64,000 nt of DNA from an uncultured Acetatifactor sp. (GTDB taxonomy: Bacteria; Bacillota; Clostridia; Lachnospirales; Lachnospiraceae): contig CAKRUB010000003.1 in NCBI GenBank assembly GCA_934402375.1, positions 124,001 to 188,000 on the forward strand. The letters run 5' to 3'. Below, piece after piece: positions 1 to 8,587 of the stretch. The position numbers and the translations under genes are program-made. Position 1 is the first letter of the stretch. Every line of letters begins with the position of its first letter. The notes under the pieces were generated by a model. It saw only the letters and a list, made by a program, of their open reading frames with translations. It did no database searches and was not told the DNA's origin.

Positions 1-1123
1 CAGGACCTCCTTCCGCAAGATAACCGGCATTGAGGTGATAGAGATTTGCCGGATTCGTGCTCATCAGTGTCAGGAGCTGTCTCATCGTGAGATACCCTCC
101 ATCGATCAGTTCCGTAATGCCGATCGCAAGCGCTGTCTCCAGACCGATGATTCCGCTGGGCGCCTCCGTGATGGATTTTGCCTTTTCTTCCGCAGTGTGC
201 GGCGCATGGTCTGTTGCGATCATGTCTATCGTACCATCGACCAGTCCGCGTATGATCTCCAGCCTGTCCGCTTCCTCGCGCAGGGGCGGATTCATCTTTG
301 CAAGTGTTCCATACTTTATCACTGCATCCTCCGTCAGGGTGAAGTGATGAGGGGTTGCCTCCGCATGGATGTTGTGCCCTTTCTCCTTCGCCTTGCGGAT
401 CAGTTCAACCGTCTCTCTTGCGCTGACATGCTGAATATCAATGCTTGCTCCCGTCTCAAGGGCAATTTTCAAATCCCTCTCGACCATCGTGGTCTCCGCC
501 TCACGGGGAGACCCTCCGATGCCGAAATGCTCACTCGCCTTTCCCCGGTTCACGCCGTTGTTCTCTATCAGTGCCGGGTTCTCTTCGTGGAAGCTGATCG
601 GCAGATCAAGGGCGGCAGCATTCTTCATGGCATCCCGAACGGTTTTTTCATCCATGAGCGGAATCCCGTCATCCGTAAATCCGACAGCCCCCGCTGCGGC
701 AAGCTCACACATCGGCGTCAGTTCCTTCCCCTTCATGCCCATCGTTACATTCGCACAGCTATAGACATGAATGCCGGTCTCCTTTCCGCGCCCGATCACA
801 TATTTTAAGGTGTCCGGATTATCAACGGTTGGCTTTGTATTTGCCATGAGCACCACCGATGTGTAGCCCCCCCTCGCAGCGGCGGCAGCACCGGTGACAA
901 TGTCCTCCTTCATAGTAAAACCCGGATCGCGGAAATGTGCATGTACATCCACAAGCCCGGGCGCTACAAGCAGCCCCTCCGCGTCAATGACCTTACACTT
1001 TCCCTTGGGTGTCTCCAGTTTTTTCCCGATCCTCACAATCGTGTCATTTTCCACCAGAATATCATAATTTCCGTCCCATCCCGACTTGGGATCTATCATA
1101 TATCCATTCTTAATCAGCAGCAT
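1..1123 (-). CDS. pyrC: Dihydroorotase, 3' end cut by window edge
   Basis: Catalyses reversible cyclisation of N-carbamoyl-aspartate to dihydroorotate in cytosolic pyrimidine synthesis. The start is the ATG at 1123, preceded by GGAGGGTGCC. About 374 codons are present and the C-terminus lies outside the window. Visible motifs are the metal-binding HAHFRDPG near residue 60, the SFHEENP segment, QHVSARE, and the ATDHAPHT metal/catalytic loop. These place it in the class I (PyrC/AllB-like) amidohydrolases; hydantoinase-type relatives are possible but the RDPG and DHAPH motifs fit dihydroorotase best. Confidence 0.95.
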   Translation of the reverse strand, partial: MLLIKNGYMIDPKSGWDGNYDILVENDTIVRIGKKLETPKGKCKVIDAEGLLVAPGLVDVHAHFRDPGFTMKEDIVTGAAAAARGGYTSVVLMANTKPTVDNPDTLKYVIGRGKETGIHVYSCANVTMGMKGKELTPMCELAAAGAVGFTDDGIPLMDEKTVRDAMKNAAALDLPISFHEENPALIENNGVNRGKASEHFGIGGSPREAETTMVERDLKIALETGASIDIQHVSARETVELIRKAKEKGHNIHAEATPHHFTLTEDAVIKYGTLAKMNPPLREEADRLEIIRGLVDGTIDMIATDHAPHTAEEKAKSITEAPSGIIGLETALAIGITELIDGGYLTMRQLLTLMSTNPANLYHLNAGYLAEGGP

Positions 1124-1212
1124 GGCACCCTCCTGTTTCTCTCTACCGAGGTATGTTTTTATATAAAGTGATTTTACCATGAATAGGAAAAAAAGAAAAG
1201 TGCCGCAAGCCG

Positions 1213-1632
1213 TTATTCAAAAATTACTGTCTGCTCCAGGAATTCCGTCTTGAGGACAATATAGGGGAAGGATGGTGTCTTATTGCTCTTCTCTGCCGCG
1301 CCCGGACCGAGCAGGCTCGTGTTGACGCAGATATTGCTGTCCGTCAGGTAAAGCTCCTCCACCGCAATGCTGTAGCCGCCTGTTTCCTGCTGCCCGTAGC
1401 CGATACATATGTACAGATTTTCGTTGTCCGTATAGGTGATCTGGAAAGGCGTCGCCTTCTTTTCCTCAATGATAGTCTTCAGCTCTGCCGGTATCTTCTC
1501 TTCTCCCAGCACGGTAAATTCAAGATCGCGCAGTTTGAGCTTCTCTTCACTCAGAAAGGTACAACCCGACTGTAACAGTAAAATTGCCGTAAGCAGCACA
1601 CAGACCAGTCTCTTCCAAACATTCCGTCTCAT
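1213..1632 (-). CDS. Small lipoprotein, PrcB-C-terminal-like
   Basis: A 139-residue predicted lipoprotein. The ATG at 1632 has GAGG about 10 bases upstream; an in-frame GTG at 1650 is a poorer choice. The N-terminus has a basic stretch, a hydrophobic core and the lipobox-like LLQSGC. The remainder ends with a GGYSIAVEEL strand and a SFPYIVLK strand, which resembles the PrcB C-terminal domain found in secreted clostridial proteins. This likeness is from memory and is moderate. It lies just downstream of pyrC and has no obvious functional partner. Confidence 0.6.
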   Translation of the reverse strand: MRRNVWKRLVCVLLTAILLLQSGCTFLSEEKLKLRDLEFTVLGEEKIPAELKTIIEEKKATPFQITYTDNENLYICIGYGQQETGGYSIAVEELYLTDSNICVNTSLLGPGAAEKSNKTPSFPYIVLKTEFLEQTVIFE

Positions 1633-1674
1633 TTTAATGTTGCCTCGCACAAACCTTTTCTTTGCTGTATTCTA

Positions 1675-1741
1675 TGTACACAAACGGCAATTTATGCTAA
1701 ACTGTAACTGTCCGGAGCCTGTGTACTGACACCGCTCCGGA
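1675..1741 (+). promoter_or_regulatory. Promoter and 5' stem-loop of the plsC-sigma-prsW operon
   Basis: TGTACA (1675-1680), a 17-bp spacer, and an extended -10 TGC-TAAACT (TAAACT 1698-1703). About 8 bases later a perfect 8-bp stem begins, TCCGGAGC (1711-1718) with GCTCCGGA (1734-1741). The predicted transcript would therefore start with a stem-loop, which may protect the 5' end. No T-run follows, so it is unlikely to be a terminator. Confidence 0.5.
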
Positions 1742-1775
1742 ACAATGCGAAAATTTCAAACTGTGAGGTTTCTCT

Positions 1776-2525
1776 ATGATACGTTTTATTTTAGTCGTGC
1801 TTTATCTTATCCTGTACCTGATTCTGTTCCTGCCGGTGCTGCTCGTGGAATGGATCATCGGAAAATTTAATCCCGGTCTTAAGGCAAGAAGCTCCAAAGC
1901 GCTTGTCAGCTGGGGCTTCCGCTGTATCGCCTTTCTCTCCGGGGCAAAGGTCACAGTGACGGGACTGGAAAATATTCCGACGGACACGGCGGTTCTCTAT
2001 GTCGGAAACCACCGCAGCTTTTTCGATGTCATCCTGACGCTCTCCTACTTCCCCGGTGTGACGGGCTATGTCGCTAAGATCGAGATGAAAAAGGCTCCCA
2101 TCCTCCGCATCTGGATGAAAAATATCCATTGCCTTTTCCTCGACCGGAAGAATATCAAGGAGGGGCTGAAGACGATCCTCGCCGGTGTCGAGGAGGTAAA
2201 GAACGGCTACTCAATGTGTATCTTCCCGGAGGGCACGCGCAATAAGGTAAATGATACCTTTCTGCCCTTTCATGACGGCAGCTTTAAGATTGCCGAAAAA
2301 GGAAAGGTTCCGATTGTTCCGATGACACTGGTAAACACCGCCGCCATCTTCGAGGATCACCTGCCAAAGATTAAGAAAGCCAATGTCATGATCGATTTCG
2401 GCAAGCCAATCTACATAGACCAGCTCGACAAAGAAGACAGAAAAAGCCTTGGCGCCTATGTCGGCGGCATCATACAAAAGCGTTATTTTGAATTAAAGGA
2501 GGAAATCGGCAGTGGAAACCGATGA
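1776..2525 (+). CDS. plsC: 1-acyl-sn-glycerol-3-phosphate acyltransferase
   Basis: Membrane-associated acyltransferase making phosphatidic acid from lysophosphatidic acid. The 249 residues match the family size. A long hydrophobic N-terminal helix (about residues 2-25) is followed by the catalytic NHRSFFD (HX4D box) near residue 76, and the substrate-binding FPEGTR near residue 150. It is the first gene of a run of five overlapping genes: its last 14 bases contain the start of the sigma factor gene. That links a phospholipid enzyme with a sigma factor and a membrane protease, so the operon may respond to membrane state (inference). Confidence 0.9.
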   Translation: MIRFILVVLYLILYLILFLPVLLVEWIIGKFNPGLKARSSKALVSWGFRCIAFLSGAKVTVTGLENIPTDTAVLYVGNHRSFFDVILTLSYFPGVTGYVAKIEMKKAPILRIWMKNIHCLFLDRKNIKEGLKTILAGVEEVKNGYSMCIFPEGTRNKVNDTFLPFHDGSFKIAEKGKVPIVPMTLVNTAAIFEDHLPKIKKANVMIDFGKPIYIDQLDKEDRKSLGAYVGGIIQKRYFELKEEIGSGNR

Positions 2526-3066
2526 AGCACTTTACCATCAATACCTCAGCGGTATTGACCATGGTCTGGAAGCGCTTATGGAACGGTACGGCAACAGCTT
2601 GACCCTGTATATCGACGGCTATCTCCACAATATCCACGATGCAGAAGACCTGATGATCGAAGCTTTTTCGTATCTGATTGCAAAAAAGCCCAAAATTCAG
2701 GACGGCTGTTTCAGAGCCTATCTGTATAAATCCGCCAGACACCTTGCAATACGCTGTGCCGCACGGAAAAGAAAGCATAACGCTTTCAGTCTTGAAGACC
2801 TGAACTCCGAACCGGAGAGCGACATCCTTCTGGAGGAAACGGTGAGAACCGCAGAGCGGCGTCGTATTCTGCATATGTGCATGGAAAAAATCAACCCGGA
2901 CTACAGAGAAGCGTTATATCTCGTCTATTTCGAGAACATGCGCCACTCCGAAGCCGGTGCAGTCATGGGAAAAAGTGAAAAACAGATTACAAACCTGATC
3001 TACCGTGGGAGACATTCTCTGCGCGGTCATCTCGAAAGGGAGGGCATTTTACATGCGGAATTGTGA
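2512..3066 (+). CDS. ECF-type RNA polymerase sigma factor
   Basis: A 184-residue sigma-70 family protein with only regions 2 and 4, as in extracytoplasmic-function sigmas. Region 2 contains DAEDLMIEAFSYL near residues 43-55, and region 4 ends with an HTH, HSEAGAVMGKSEKQI, near residues 145-160. The start is GTG at 2512 after AAGGAGGAAATCGGCA. The start overlaps plsC by 14 bases and the stop overlaps the next gene by 14 bases, so translation is probably coupled. The downstream small membrane protein and PrsW-type protease suggest control by membrane sequestration and regulated proteolysis. Confidence 0.85.
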   Translation: METDEALYHQYLSGIDHGLEALMERYGNSLTLYIDGYLHNIHDAEDLMIEAFSYLIAKKPKIQDGCFRAYLYKSARHLAIRCAARKRKHNAFSLEDLNSEPESDILLEETVRTAERRRILHMCMEKINPDYREALYLVYFENMRHSEAGAVMGKSEKQITNLIYRGRHSLRGHLEREGILHAEL

Positions 3067-3400
3067 AGAACGTGTCGCTGCCGTCAGACAGCGCACACTA
3101 CAGATAAAACAAAAGCAGCTCAGACGCCGCGCTGATCTCATCACCGCTGCCTCTGCCGCTGCCTGTCTGCTGTTGCTGGCGGGTCTGGCATTTATCATGC
3201 CGGCTGTCACCGAGAATTTTCCTGCCGACAGCACTCTCTATTCCGGCATGACTGCCGGCATTTTCCACGAAAACGGCAGCCTCGGCTATGTCGTCGTCAG
3301 CCTGATCGCCTTTATTCTCGGCATTTGCCTGACCATTTTCTGTTATAATCTTCACTCCTCAGCAGCTTCCAAAACGGACGGGGAGCAGCACCATGATTGA
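3053..3400 (+). CDS. Small two-helix membrane protein, candidate anti-sigma factor
   Basis: 115 residues from ATG 3053, chosen because AAAGGGAGGGCATTTTAC precedes it. The first 27 residues are very basic and probably cytoplasmic. A transmembrane helix (about residues 28-51) is followed by a short external loop of roughly 30 residues and a second helix (about 83-103). The size, topology and position directly after a sigma factor fit an anti-sigma factor. No known anti-sigma domain was recognised, so this is inference. A plain membrane protein of unknown role is the alternative. Confidence 0.6.
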   Translation: MRNCEERVAAVRQRTLQIKQKQLRRRADLITAASAAACLLLLAGLAFIMPAVTENFPADSTLYSGMTAGIFHENGSLGYVVVSLIAFILGICLTIFCYNLHSSAASKTDGEQHHD

Positions 3401-4016
3401 GCTTGTTGACAATCTGGTACAACTGGTGGTAACTGTCATCGGCTGTATCAGTTCCGGAATCCTGTTTTCCAGATACCGCCGCCAGCCCCTTTTCCTGCTG
3501 GCATGCTTTTACGGTACAAATGCGCTCGGCTGTCTCTACTGGGCGCTCCATGTACTCCTGCTCCGGCAGACACCACAGATCTTTTATGTATCTGATCTCG
3601 GCTGGGTTGCAAGCTTTCTCTTTCTGCTGACACTGGAACTCACTCTCCCATCAGCTGCGGAGCTCCAGTCGAATACGCCCCTCTGTTGTCTGGTTCCCAC
3701 GGTCTGTGTCCCCCAGTTTCTGCTGTATATCACCCACGGAGACATTCTCTTCAACATCCTGATGTGCGGGATTACAATGTTCATCGCTTGGTATTCCGTC
3801 CGCGGTCTGGTCTACGCCATACAACAAAAAGACCATACACTACGCGCTTTTCACATTAGTGCCCTGTGCTTCGCCGGCCTGGAATATGCACTCTGGACCT
3901 TTTCCTGCTTCTGGATAAGCGACACCCTGACCAATCCCTATTTCTGGTGTGATTTTCTCTTATCTGCCACCCTGTTATTCTTTATACCATCTGTGAGAAA
4001 GGCGGTAGAATCATGA
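3393..4016 (+). CDS. Polytopic membrane protein, unknown function
   Basis: 207 residues, almost wholly hydrophobic, with about six to seven transmembrane segments and no catalytic motif I can name. It overlaps the preceding gene by 8 bases and the following PrsW-type gene by 4 (ATGA). The fixed position between the candidate anti-sigma factor and the protease suggests a sensor or scaffold role in the same system. It may be related in fold to histidine-kinase sensor modules made of membrane helices, but no output domain is attached. Confidence 0.65.
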   Translation: MIELVDNLVQLVVTVIGCISSGILFSRYRRQPLFLLACFYGTNALGCLYWALHVLLLRQTPQIFYVSDLGWVASFLFLLTLELTLPSAAELQSNTPLCCLVPTVCVPQFLLYITHGDILFNILMCGITMFIAWYSVRGLVYAIQQKDHTLRAFHISALCFAGLEYALWTFSCFWISDTLTNPYFWCDFLLSATLLFFIPSVRKAVES

Positions 4017-4645
4017 CCTATATTGAAAATATCTTTGTCTGTCTCGCCGCCCCATTGATTGTGGCGATGTTGTTTCTCGAGCGCAAATATCGTCCCGCGC
4101 TGATTCTCTGTCTTGTCGGCATGGGAACCTGTCTGCTCTCCGCTTACCTCAACACCTTTTTCGCACAGGTATATCGCGCCGACTCCTTAAACGCGGCAAC
4201 GCAGATTTCACCTGTAGTCGAGGAAATCATGAAGCTTCTTCCGCTGCTGTTCTTCCTCAATGTCTTCAAACCGAAATCCGAACAGTTCCGGCTTGCCGCG
4301 CTCATTGTCGCCGCGAGCTTTGCAACCTTTGAAAACATTTGCTATCTCACCCGGAACGGAGCAGACAGCTTCCTCTTCCTGCTGATCCGCGGCTTTGGCA
4401 CCGGTGCCATGCATGTCGTCTGTGGAAGTGTGTACGGAAACTGGCTGCAATTCGTATGGAACAACCGCCGCCTGCGTAATCTATGCCTCCTCGGACTTCT
4501 CTGTCTCGCCATTACCTACCACGCCATCTATAATCTGCTGGTGAGTGTCGGCGGCACATTACAGCTTGCGGCATACCTCATACCACTCTTCACTGCCGTC
4601 TGCTTCCGTGTTGTGCGGAGGGGTAATATCAGAAAAGCCGGATAA
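4013..4645 (+). CDS. PrsW-family intramembrane protease
   Basis: 210 residues, multi-pass membrane protein with the PrsW signature set: E70-E71-xx-K74 in PVVEEIMK, F106-E107-N108, H134 in GTGAMH, and H170 with N174 in YHAIYN. In Bacillus subtilis PrsW starts degradation of the anti-sigma factor RsiW and frees SigW. Here it closes an operon with its own ECF sigma and a candidate anti-sigma, which supports the same logic, though the substrate is inferred. Its stop lies 3 bases from the stop of convergent murF. Confidence 0.8.
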   Translation: MTYIENIFVCLAAPLIVAMLFLERKYRPALILCLVGMGTCLLSAYLNTFFAQVYRADSLNAATQISPVVEEIMKLLPLLFFLNVFKPKSEQFRLAALIVAASFATFENICYLTRNGADSFLFLLIRGFGTGAMHVVCGSVYGNWLQFVWNNRRLRNLCLLGLLCLAITYHAIYNLLVSVGGTLQLAAYLIPLFTAVCFRVVRRGNIRKAG

Positions 4646-4648
4646 CCT

Positions 4649-6121
4649 TCACAGATTTTTCAGGAAGTCCAGCACCTTCGTAAATTCCATTCCGTGCGAT
4701 GCCTTTACAAGGATCGTGCTGCCCTCCGGCACATATTCCTCCCTCTCCTGTTCCAGCGTCTCAAAGAGCGCAGCTGTCGTCGGGAAATGTGCAATGTGCA
4801 GCTCTCCCGTCGCGTGCTCTGCCGCCGCCTCATAGATATGGATCGCATTCTCACCGACACAGAGCAGTTCATCTATGCCTGCTGCCGCTGCAAATTCACC
4901 CACACCGGCATGCAGCGCATCCGAATCGGCGCCAAGCTCAAACATATCGCCCAGAATCGCAATCTTCTTTGTATCCGCCTGTGCAAGAAGCTCCAATGCC
5001 GCACGCATGGACGCCGGATTCGCATTATAGCAGTCATCGATCAGGGTATAGCGGTCAAGCCGGATCAGATGATTCCTTCCGCTTACCGGCTGCACTCTGC
5101 CGATTCCCTCAGCGATCTCCTCATAGGAAAGACCGAACAGCCGCGCAACGCACGCAGCCGCAGCCGCGTTGAGAACCATATGCCTGCCCGGAAGCGGCAC
5201 CTGAACCTCAAGAGCTTTTGCCGCCGTCGCTGCTGCCTTTATTCCCGGAAGACATCCGCTGCTTTCCAGCTCCTCAAAGTGCAGCACAGCATCGCTTCCC
5301 CAGAGTCCATGGCTCTCGATCTCTCCGGCGCGCACCTCCTCCGCCGCATTCCCCCCAAGCCCAAAGAAATGAGGGATATGCCCCTTGATCTCGCTCAATG
5401 TGCTGAGCTTATCATCCTCTCCGTTCAGGCAGATCACGCCATCGTCAGCCATAAAATCAAAGATTTCGGATTTCGCCTTCAAAATGCCGTCGCGTGTCCC
5501 GAGATTTTCCAGATGACATTGTCCGATATTTGTCATGACACAGACATTCGGGCGTACCATCCTGCTAAGCCGGTGCATCTCGCCGAAATCGCTGATTCCC
5601 ATTTCCACGACCGCCGCCTGATGTTCGTCCCTGATGCGCAGCAAAGTCAACGGCACGCCGATCTCATTGTTAAAGTTTCCCTCTGTCTTTAAAACCTGAT
5701 ATTTCACCGAGAGAACCCCGGCGATAAACTCCTTTGTACTGGTCTTCCCGACACTGCCTGTAATGCCGACAATAGGGATCTTAAGCTTTCTCCTATAGCC
5801 CTCCGCAATATCTTTCAGAGCCTGCAAGGTATCTTCGACCAGCACATAGCTTCCCCAGCCGGAGCAGTCCTCCCCTGTCTCCTTCTCCACAAGCTCCGGG
5901 CTTTTCCCGGTTATGGCAAGACAGGCGCCCGTCTGAAAGACCCCGCTGATAAAGCGGTGCCCGTCCACGCGCTCCCCCTCCGTCGCCAGAAATGCGCCGC
6001 CCGCCTCTGCCTTTCTGGAATCAATCACAACAGAGCTGACCTCTGTATCGGCGTTCATGCCGTCCTTCAGTACAAGCTTTCCTCCGCAGAAAGCAGCGAT
6101 CTCATTGATACTCAGTCTCAT
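4649..6121 (-). CDS. murF: UDP-MurNAc-tripeptide--D-Ala-D-Ala ligase
   Basis: Adds D-Ala-D-Ala to UDP-MurNAc-tripeptide, the last cytoplasmic step of the peptidoglycan stem. 490 residues, slightly longer than the usual 450-460. The ATP loop is GITGSVGKTSTKEF near residue 120, and the middle domain has DDCYNANPASMRAAL. The start ATG 6121 has AAAGGAGAGG upstream. It follows ddl by 46 bases on the same strand, so the enzyme that makes D-Ala-D-Ala and the one that uses it are co-transcribed. Confidence 0.95.
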   Translation of the reverse strand: MRLSINEIAAFCGGKLVLKDGMNADTEVSSVVIDSRKAEAGGAFLATEGERVDGHRFISGVFQTGACLAITGKSPELVEKETGEDCSGWGSYVLVEDTLQALKDIAEGYRRKLKIPIVGITGSVGKTSTKEFIAGVLSVKYQVLKTEGNFNNEIGVPLTLLRIRDEHQAAVVEMGISDFGEMHRLSRMVRPNVCVMTNIGQCHLENLGTRDGILKAKSEIFDFMADDGVICLNGEDDKLSTLSEIKGHIPHFFGLGGNAAEEVRAGEIESHGLWGSDAVLHFEELESSGCLPGIKAAATAAKALEVQVPLPGRHMVLNAAAAACVARLFGLSYEEIAEGIGRVQPVSGRNHLIRLDRYTLIDDCYNANPASMRAALELLAQADTKKIAILGDMFELGADSDALHAGVGEFAAAAGIDELLCVGENAIHIYEAAAEHATGELHIAHFPTTAALFETLEQEREEYVPEGSTILVKASHGMEFTKVLDFLKNL

Positions 6122-6167
6122 GGGCTTCCTCTCCTTTAAAGTCGAAAGCTGTTCAGTCCGGGACTAT

Positions 6168-7193
6168 TCAGTCCTTGACAGCCATACTTAATATCTTCTC
6201 GCAGAGCGCGGCAAAATCCATACCCAGAACAGCCGCCTCCTGCGGCAGCAGGGAAACCGGCGTCATGCCTGGCAGCGTATTTGCCTCCAGACAGAAGATC
6301 TCTCCCCATGCGTTCATTCTGAAATCCATTCTCGCATAGCTCTTTAACCGCAGCGCCTTGAATACCAGCTCTGCTGCCTGCTGCAGCTCCCTCGTCTTTT
6401 CCTCGGAAAGCTCTGCGGGACAGGTCTCCACCGTGCTTCCCGCCTGATATTTATTCTTATAGTCGTAAAAGCCGACCTTCGGTGCAATTTCGATCACCGG
6501 AAGCGCCTTGCCGTCCATGACACCGACGGAAAACTCTCTCCCCTCGATATACTGCTCAATGACAACTTCATTGTCATAGCGGAATGCCTCTGCCTTCGCT
6601 GCTTCATACTCCGCTTCGTCCCGGGCGATGCAGACGCCTACGCTCGAACCACCACAGCATGCCTTGACAATACAGGGATAGGGAATCTTCTCCTGCTCCG
6701 TCTCTCCCTTCGACAGCCGGATGCCGGCAGGCGTGGAAATGCCGTATGCCTTGAACAGATCCTTTGTAATTCCTTTGTCCATTGCCATAGCAGAGCTGAC
6801 AAAATCCGTTCCGGTATAGGGAATGCCCAGCAGCTCAAAGCATGCCTGAATCTTGCCGTCCTCGCCGTTCGCCCCGTGCAATGCCATAAATACGCAGTCC
6901 GCCATCTGGCAGAGCTTCAGCACATTCGGGCCGAAAAAGCTCTTGCCGCCGTCCTTGCGCAGCGCCTTGATTTCCGCAAGATCGGGATTCTTCTCACTGA
7001 CGCTGCCGATCTCTGCCGCCCAGTCCGTATCCCTCTCAAAGATGTCCTCCGTCTCTCCCTCGTAACCCAGATAAACATCGAGCAGCATCGCCTGATGTCC
7101 GTTCGCCTTCAACGCCCTGTAAATCATACTGCCGGAGCTGAGTGACACATCTCTCTCCGTGCTGGTTCCTCCTGCCAAAACAATAATCTTCAT
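6168..7193 (-). CDS. ddl: D-alanine--D-alanine ligase
   Basis: ATP-grasp ligase joining two D-alanines for peptidoglycan. 341 residues. Visible features are the N-terminal VLAGGTSTERDVSL, the ALHGANGEDGKIQ segment, the ATP-binding CGGSSVGV loop, and the C-terminal LEANTLPGMT metal-binding region. The start ATG 7193 lies only 15 bases after the stop of the GH9-like lipoprotein gene, so a GH9-like/ddl/murF operon is likely. Confidence 0.95.
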   Translation of the reverse strand: MKIIVLAGGTSTERDVSLSSGSMIYRALKANGHQAMLLDVYLGYEGETEDIFERDTDWAAEIGSVSEKNPDLAEIKALRKDGGKSFFGPNVLKLCQMADCVFMALHGANGEDGKIQACFELLGIPYTGTDFVSSAMAMDKGITKDLFKAYGISTPAGIRLSKGETEQEKIPYPCIVKACCGGSSVGVCIARDEAEYEAAKAEAFRYDNEVVIEQYIEGREFSVGVMDGKALPVIEIAPKVGFYDYKNKYQAGSTVETCPAELSEEKTRELQQAAELVFKALRLKSYARMDFRMNAWGEIFCLEANTLPGMTPVSLLPQEAAVLGMDFAALCEKILSMAVKD

Positions 7194-7208
7194 ACTATGT
7201 ATCCCTTT

Positions 7209-8522
7209 CTATTCGCTTTTTGCATCGTTCTCCGCAAGCTGTGCCAACAGCAGCAGATACCGTGCCCTGTCCTCACCGTTTTCATAGAAGCTGATGGAAT
7301 CAGGATTCTGCCCCATCAGATAATGGAGAAAATTCTCCTCTATTCCCGTATATTGATAATTATTCATGACATAGTTGGCGCATGACACCTCAACGGCGCG
7401 TTCCAGCAACTCTGTCGAACCATTATTCCTTGCCGTCACCGGGTGAAGCATTTCTGTATACCGCCCGGAAATTTCCTCTGCCCTCTCCATCAGCTTATTC
7501 ATGAACTTTCCGCAGAGTTCCACATTGACCTTCTGGCGTGTCGCCATATAGGTCATAACGCCAAACAGATAACACGGCTCCTCAAGGTAGCTGCTGTTGT
7601 CCTCAAAAAAGCTCTTGTAATCGACAATCTGGTTCCGATAGGTAGAGCGACCTGTCGCACGGTAAAGCTCCGTCAATGCATAGAAGGTGTCGGCATCCCT
7701 GCTGATTGTCGTCTGGGTCTGCCCTAAAACGGTAGATGCTCTCTTCAGGGAAGACGTCGCGTAATCATGGTCAAATTTCTGGTAAAGGTATCCGAATTTC
7801 GCCAGCAGAGCCGCATAAAGTGCCTCTTCCTCCGCCTCTACTCCATTCTCCTCCTTGTATGCCACCCAGCCCCGGATCTCCTTCAGGACATCCGGCACCT
7901 CATCCCTGTCAGCATCCGGGAAGAGTGCGGGATACCATTCATAGGTCGCAAGCAGCATAACGACATCGGAAATCTCTGCCGTCCGCTTCTGGCAGTCCTC
8001 CATCATGCTTTCATAGGTCGCCGTAAACAATGTCAGGTAATGCTCCCTCTGCACTGTGAAGTCATAGGAGCGTCCCAGAATATCGCACTCCAGATAGTAG
8101 TCGCCCTCGGCATCCAGATCACTGAAATCAACCACGCCCGAATATAGTCCCTGCTCCGCATGGTAACCGATTTCCGTCACCAACCCTGTCAGAACTGTTT
8201 CCCCCGTCGCGGCATCCACCAGCCGGAATTCTCCGGGAAGGCTTCTCCCTCTGACCAGCGCCGCCTTTCCGCCGTCGAGAGAATAGCCCTGTCTGTCGAC
8301 AAGGACATTCGGTGACAGCTTCGGAACCACATAGTCCACAACCGGAGTCGCCTCCATGCTGACCGCACCCGCATATGGATTTTTCACAGTAGTTTCCACC
8401 TCTGCCGTCTCCTCCGCGCAGCCGCCGGAATATCCGGCAGCGAGAGCGAGAACAGTCAGCGCAGCAATCATCCGAAATCTTTTCAAGCGCTTCCTCCGAG
8501 GACATCTGTTTTCTGTCTGCAA
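7209..8522 (-). CDS. GH9-like secreted lipoprotein, probably non-catalytic
   Basis: 437 residues. A basic N-terminus and hydrophobic stretch end in GYSGGC, a plausible lipobox. Residues about 65-155 look like a cellulase N-terminal Ig-like domain (VLVDRQGYSLDGGKAALV; GDYYLEC). The following helical part has phrases seen in family 9 glycoside hydrolases, such as DVLKEIRGW and HYLMGQNPDS. The GH9 catalytic DAGDY-type motif is absent and the helical part is shorter than usual, so enzyme activity is doubtful. Co-location with ddl and murF suggests a cell-wall role (inference). Confidence 0.6.
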   Translation of the reverse strand: MQTENRCPRRKRLKRFRMIAALTVLALAAGYSGGCAEETAEVETTVKNPYAGAVSMEATPVVDYVVPKLSPNVLVDRQGYSLDGGKAALVRGRSLPGEFRLVDAATGETVLTGLVTEIGYHAEQGLYSGVVDFSDLDAEGDYYLECDILGRSYDFTVQREHYLTLFTATYESMMEDCQKRTAEISDVVMLLATYEWYPALFPDADRDEVPDVLKEIRGWVAYKEENGVEAEEEALYAALLAKFGYLYQKFDHDYATSSLKRASTVLGQTQTTISRDADTFYALTELYRATGRSTYRNQIVDYKSFFEDNSSYLEEPCYLFGVMTYMATRQKVNVELCGKFMNKLMERAEEISGRYTEMLHPVTARNNGSTELLERAVEVSCANYVMNNYQYTGIEENFLHYLMGQNPDSISFYENGEDRARYLLLLAQLAENDAKSE

Positions 8523-8587
8523 TCCTGTGGTAGACAGCAGTTATACCTCTGCGCTCATTATAGCCTCAATGTAGCAGATGTGCAATC

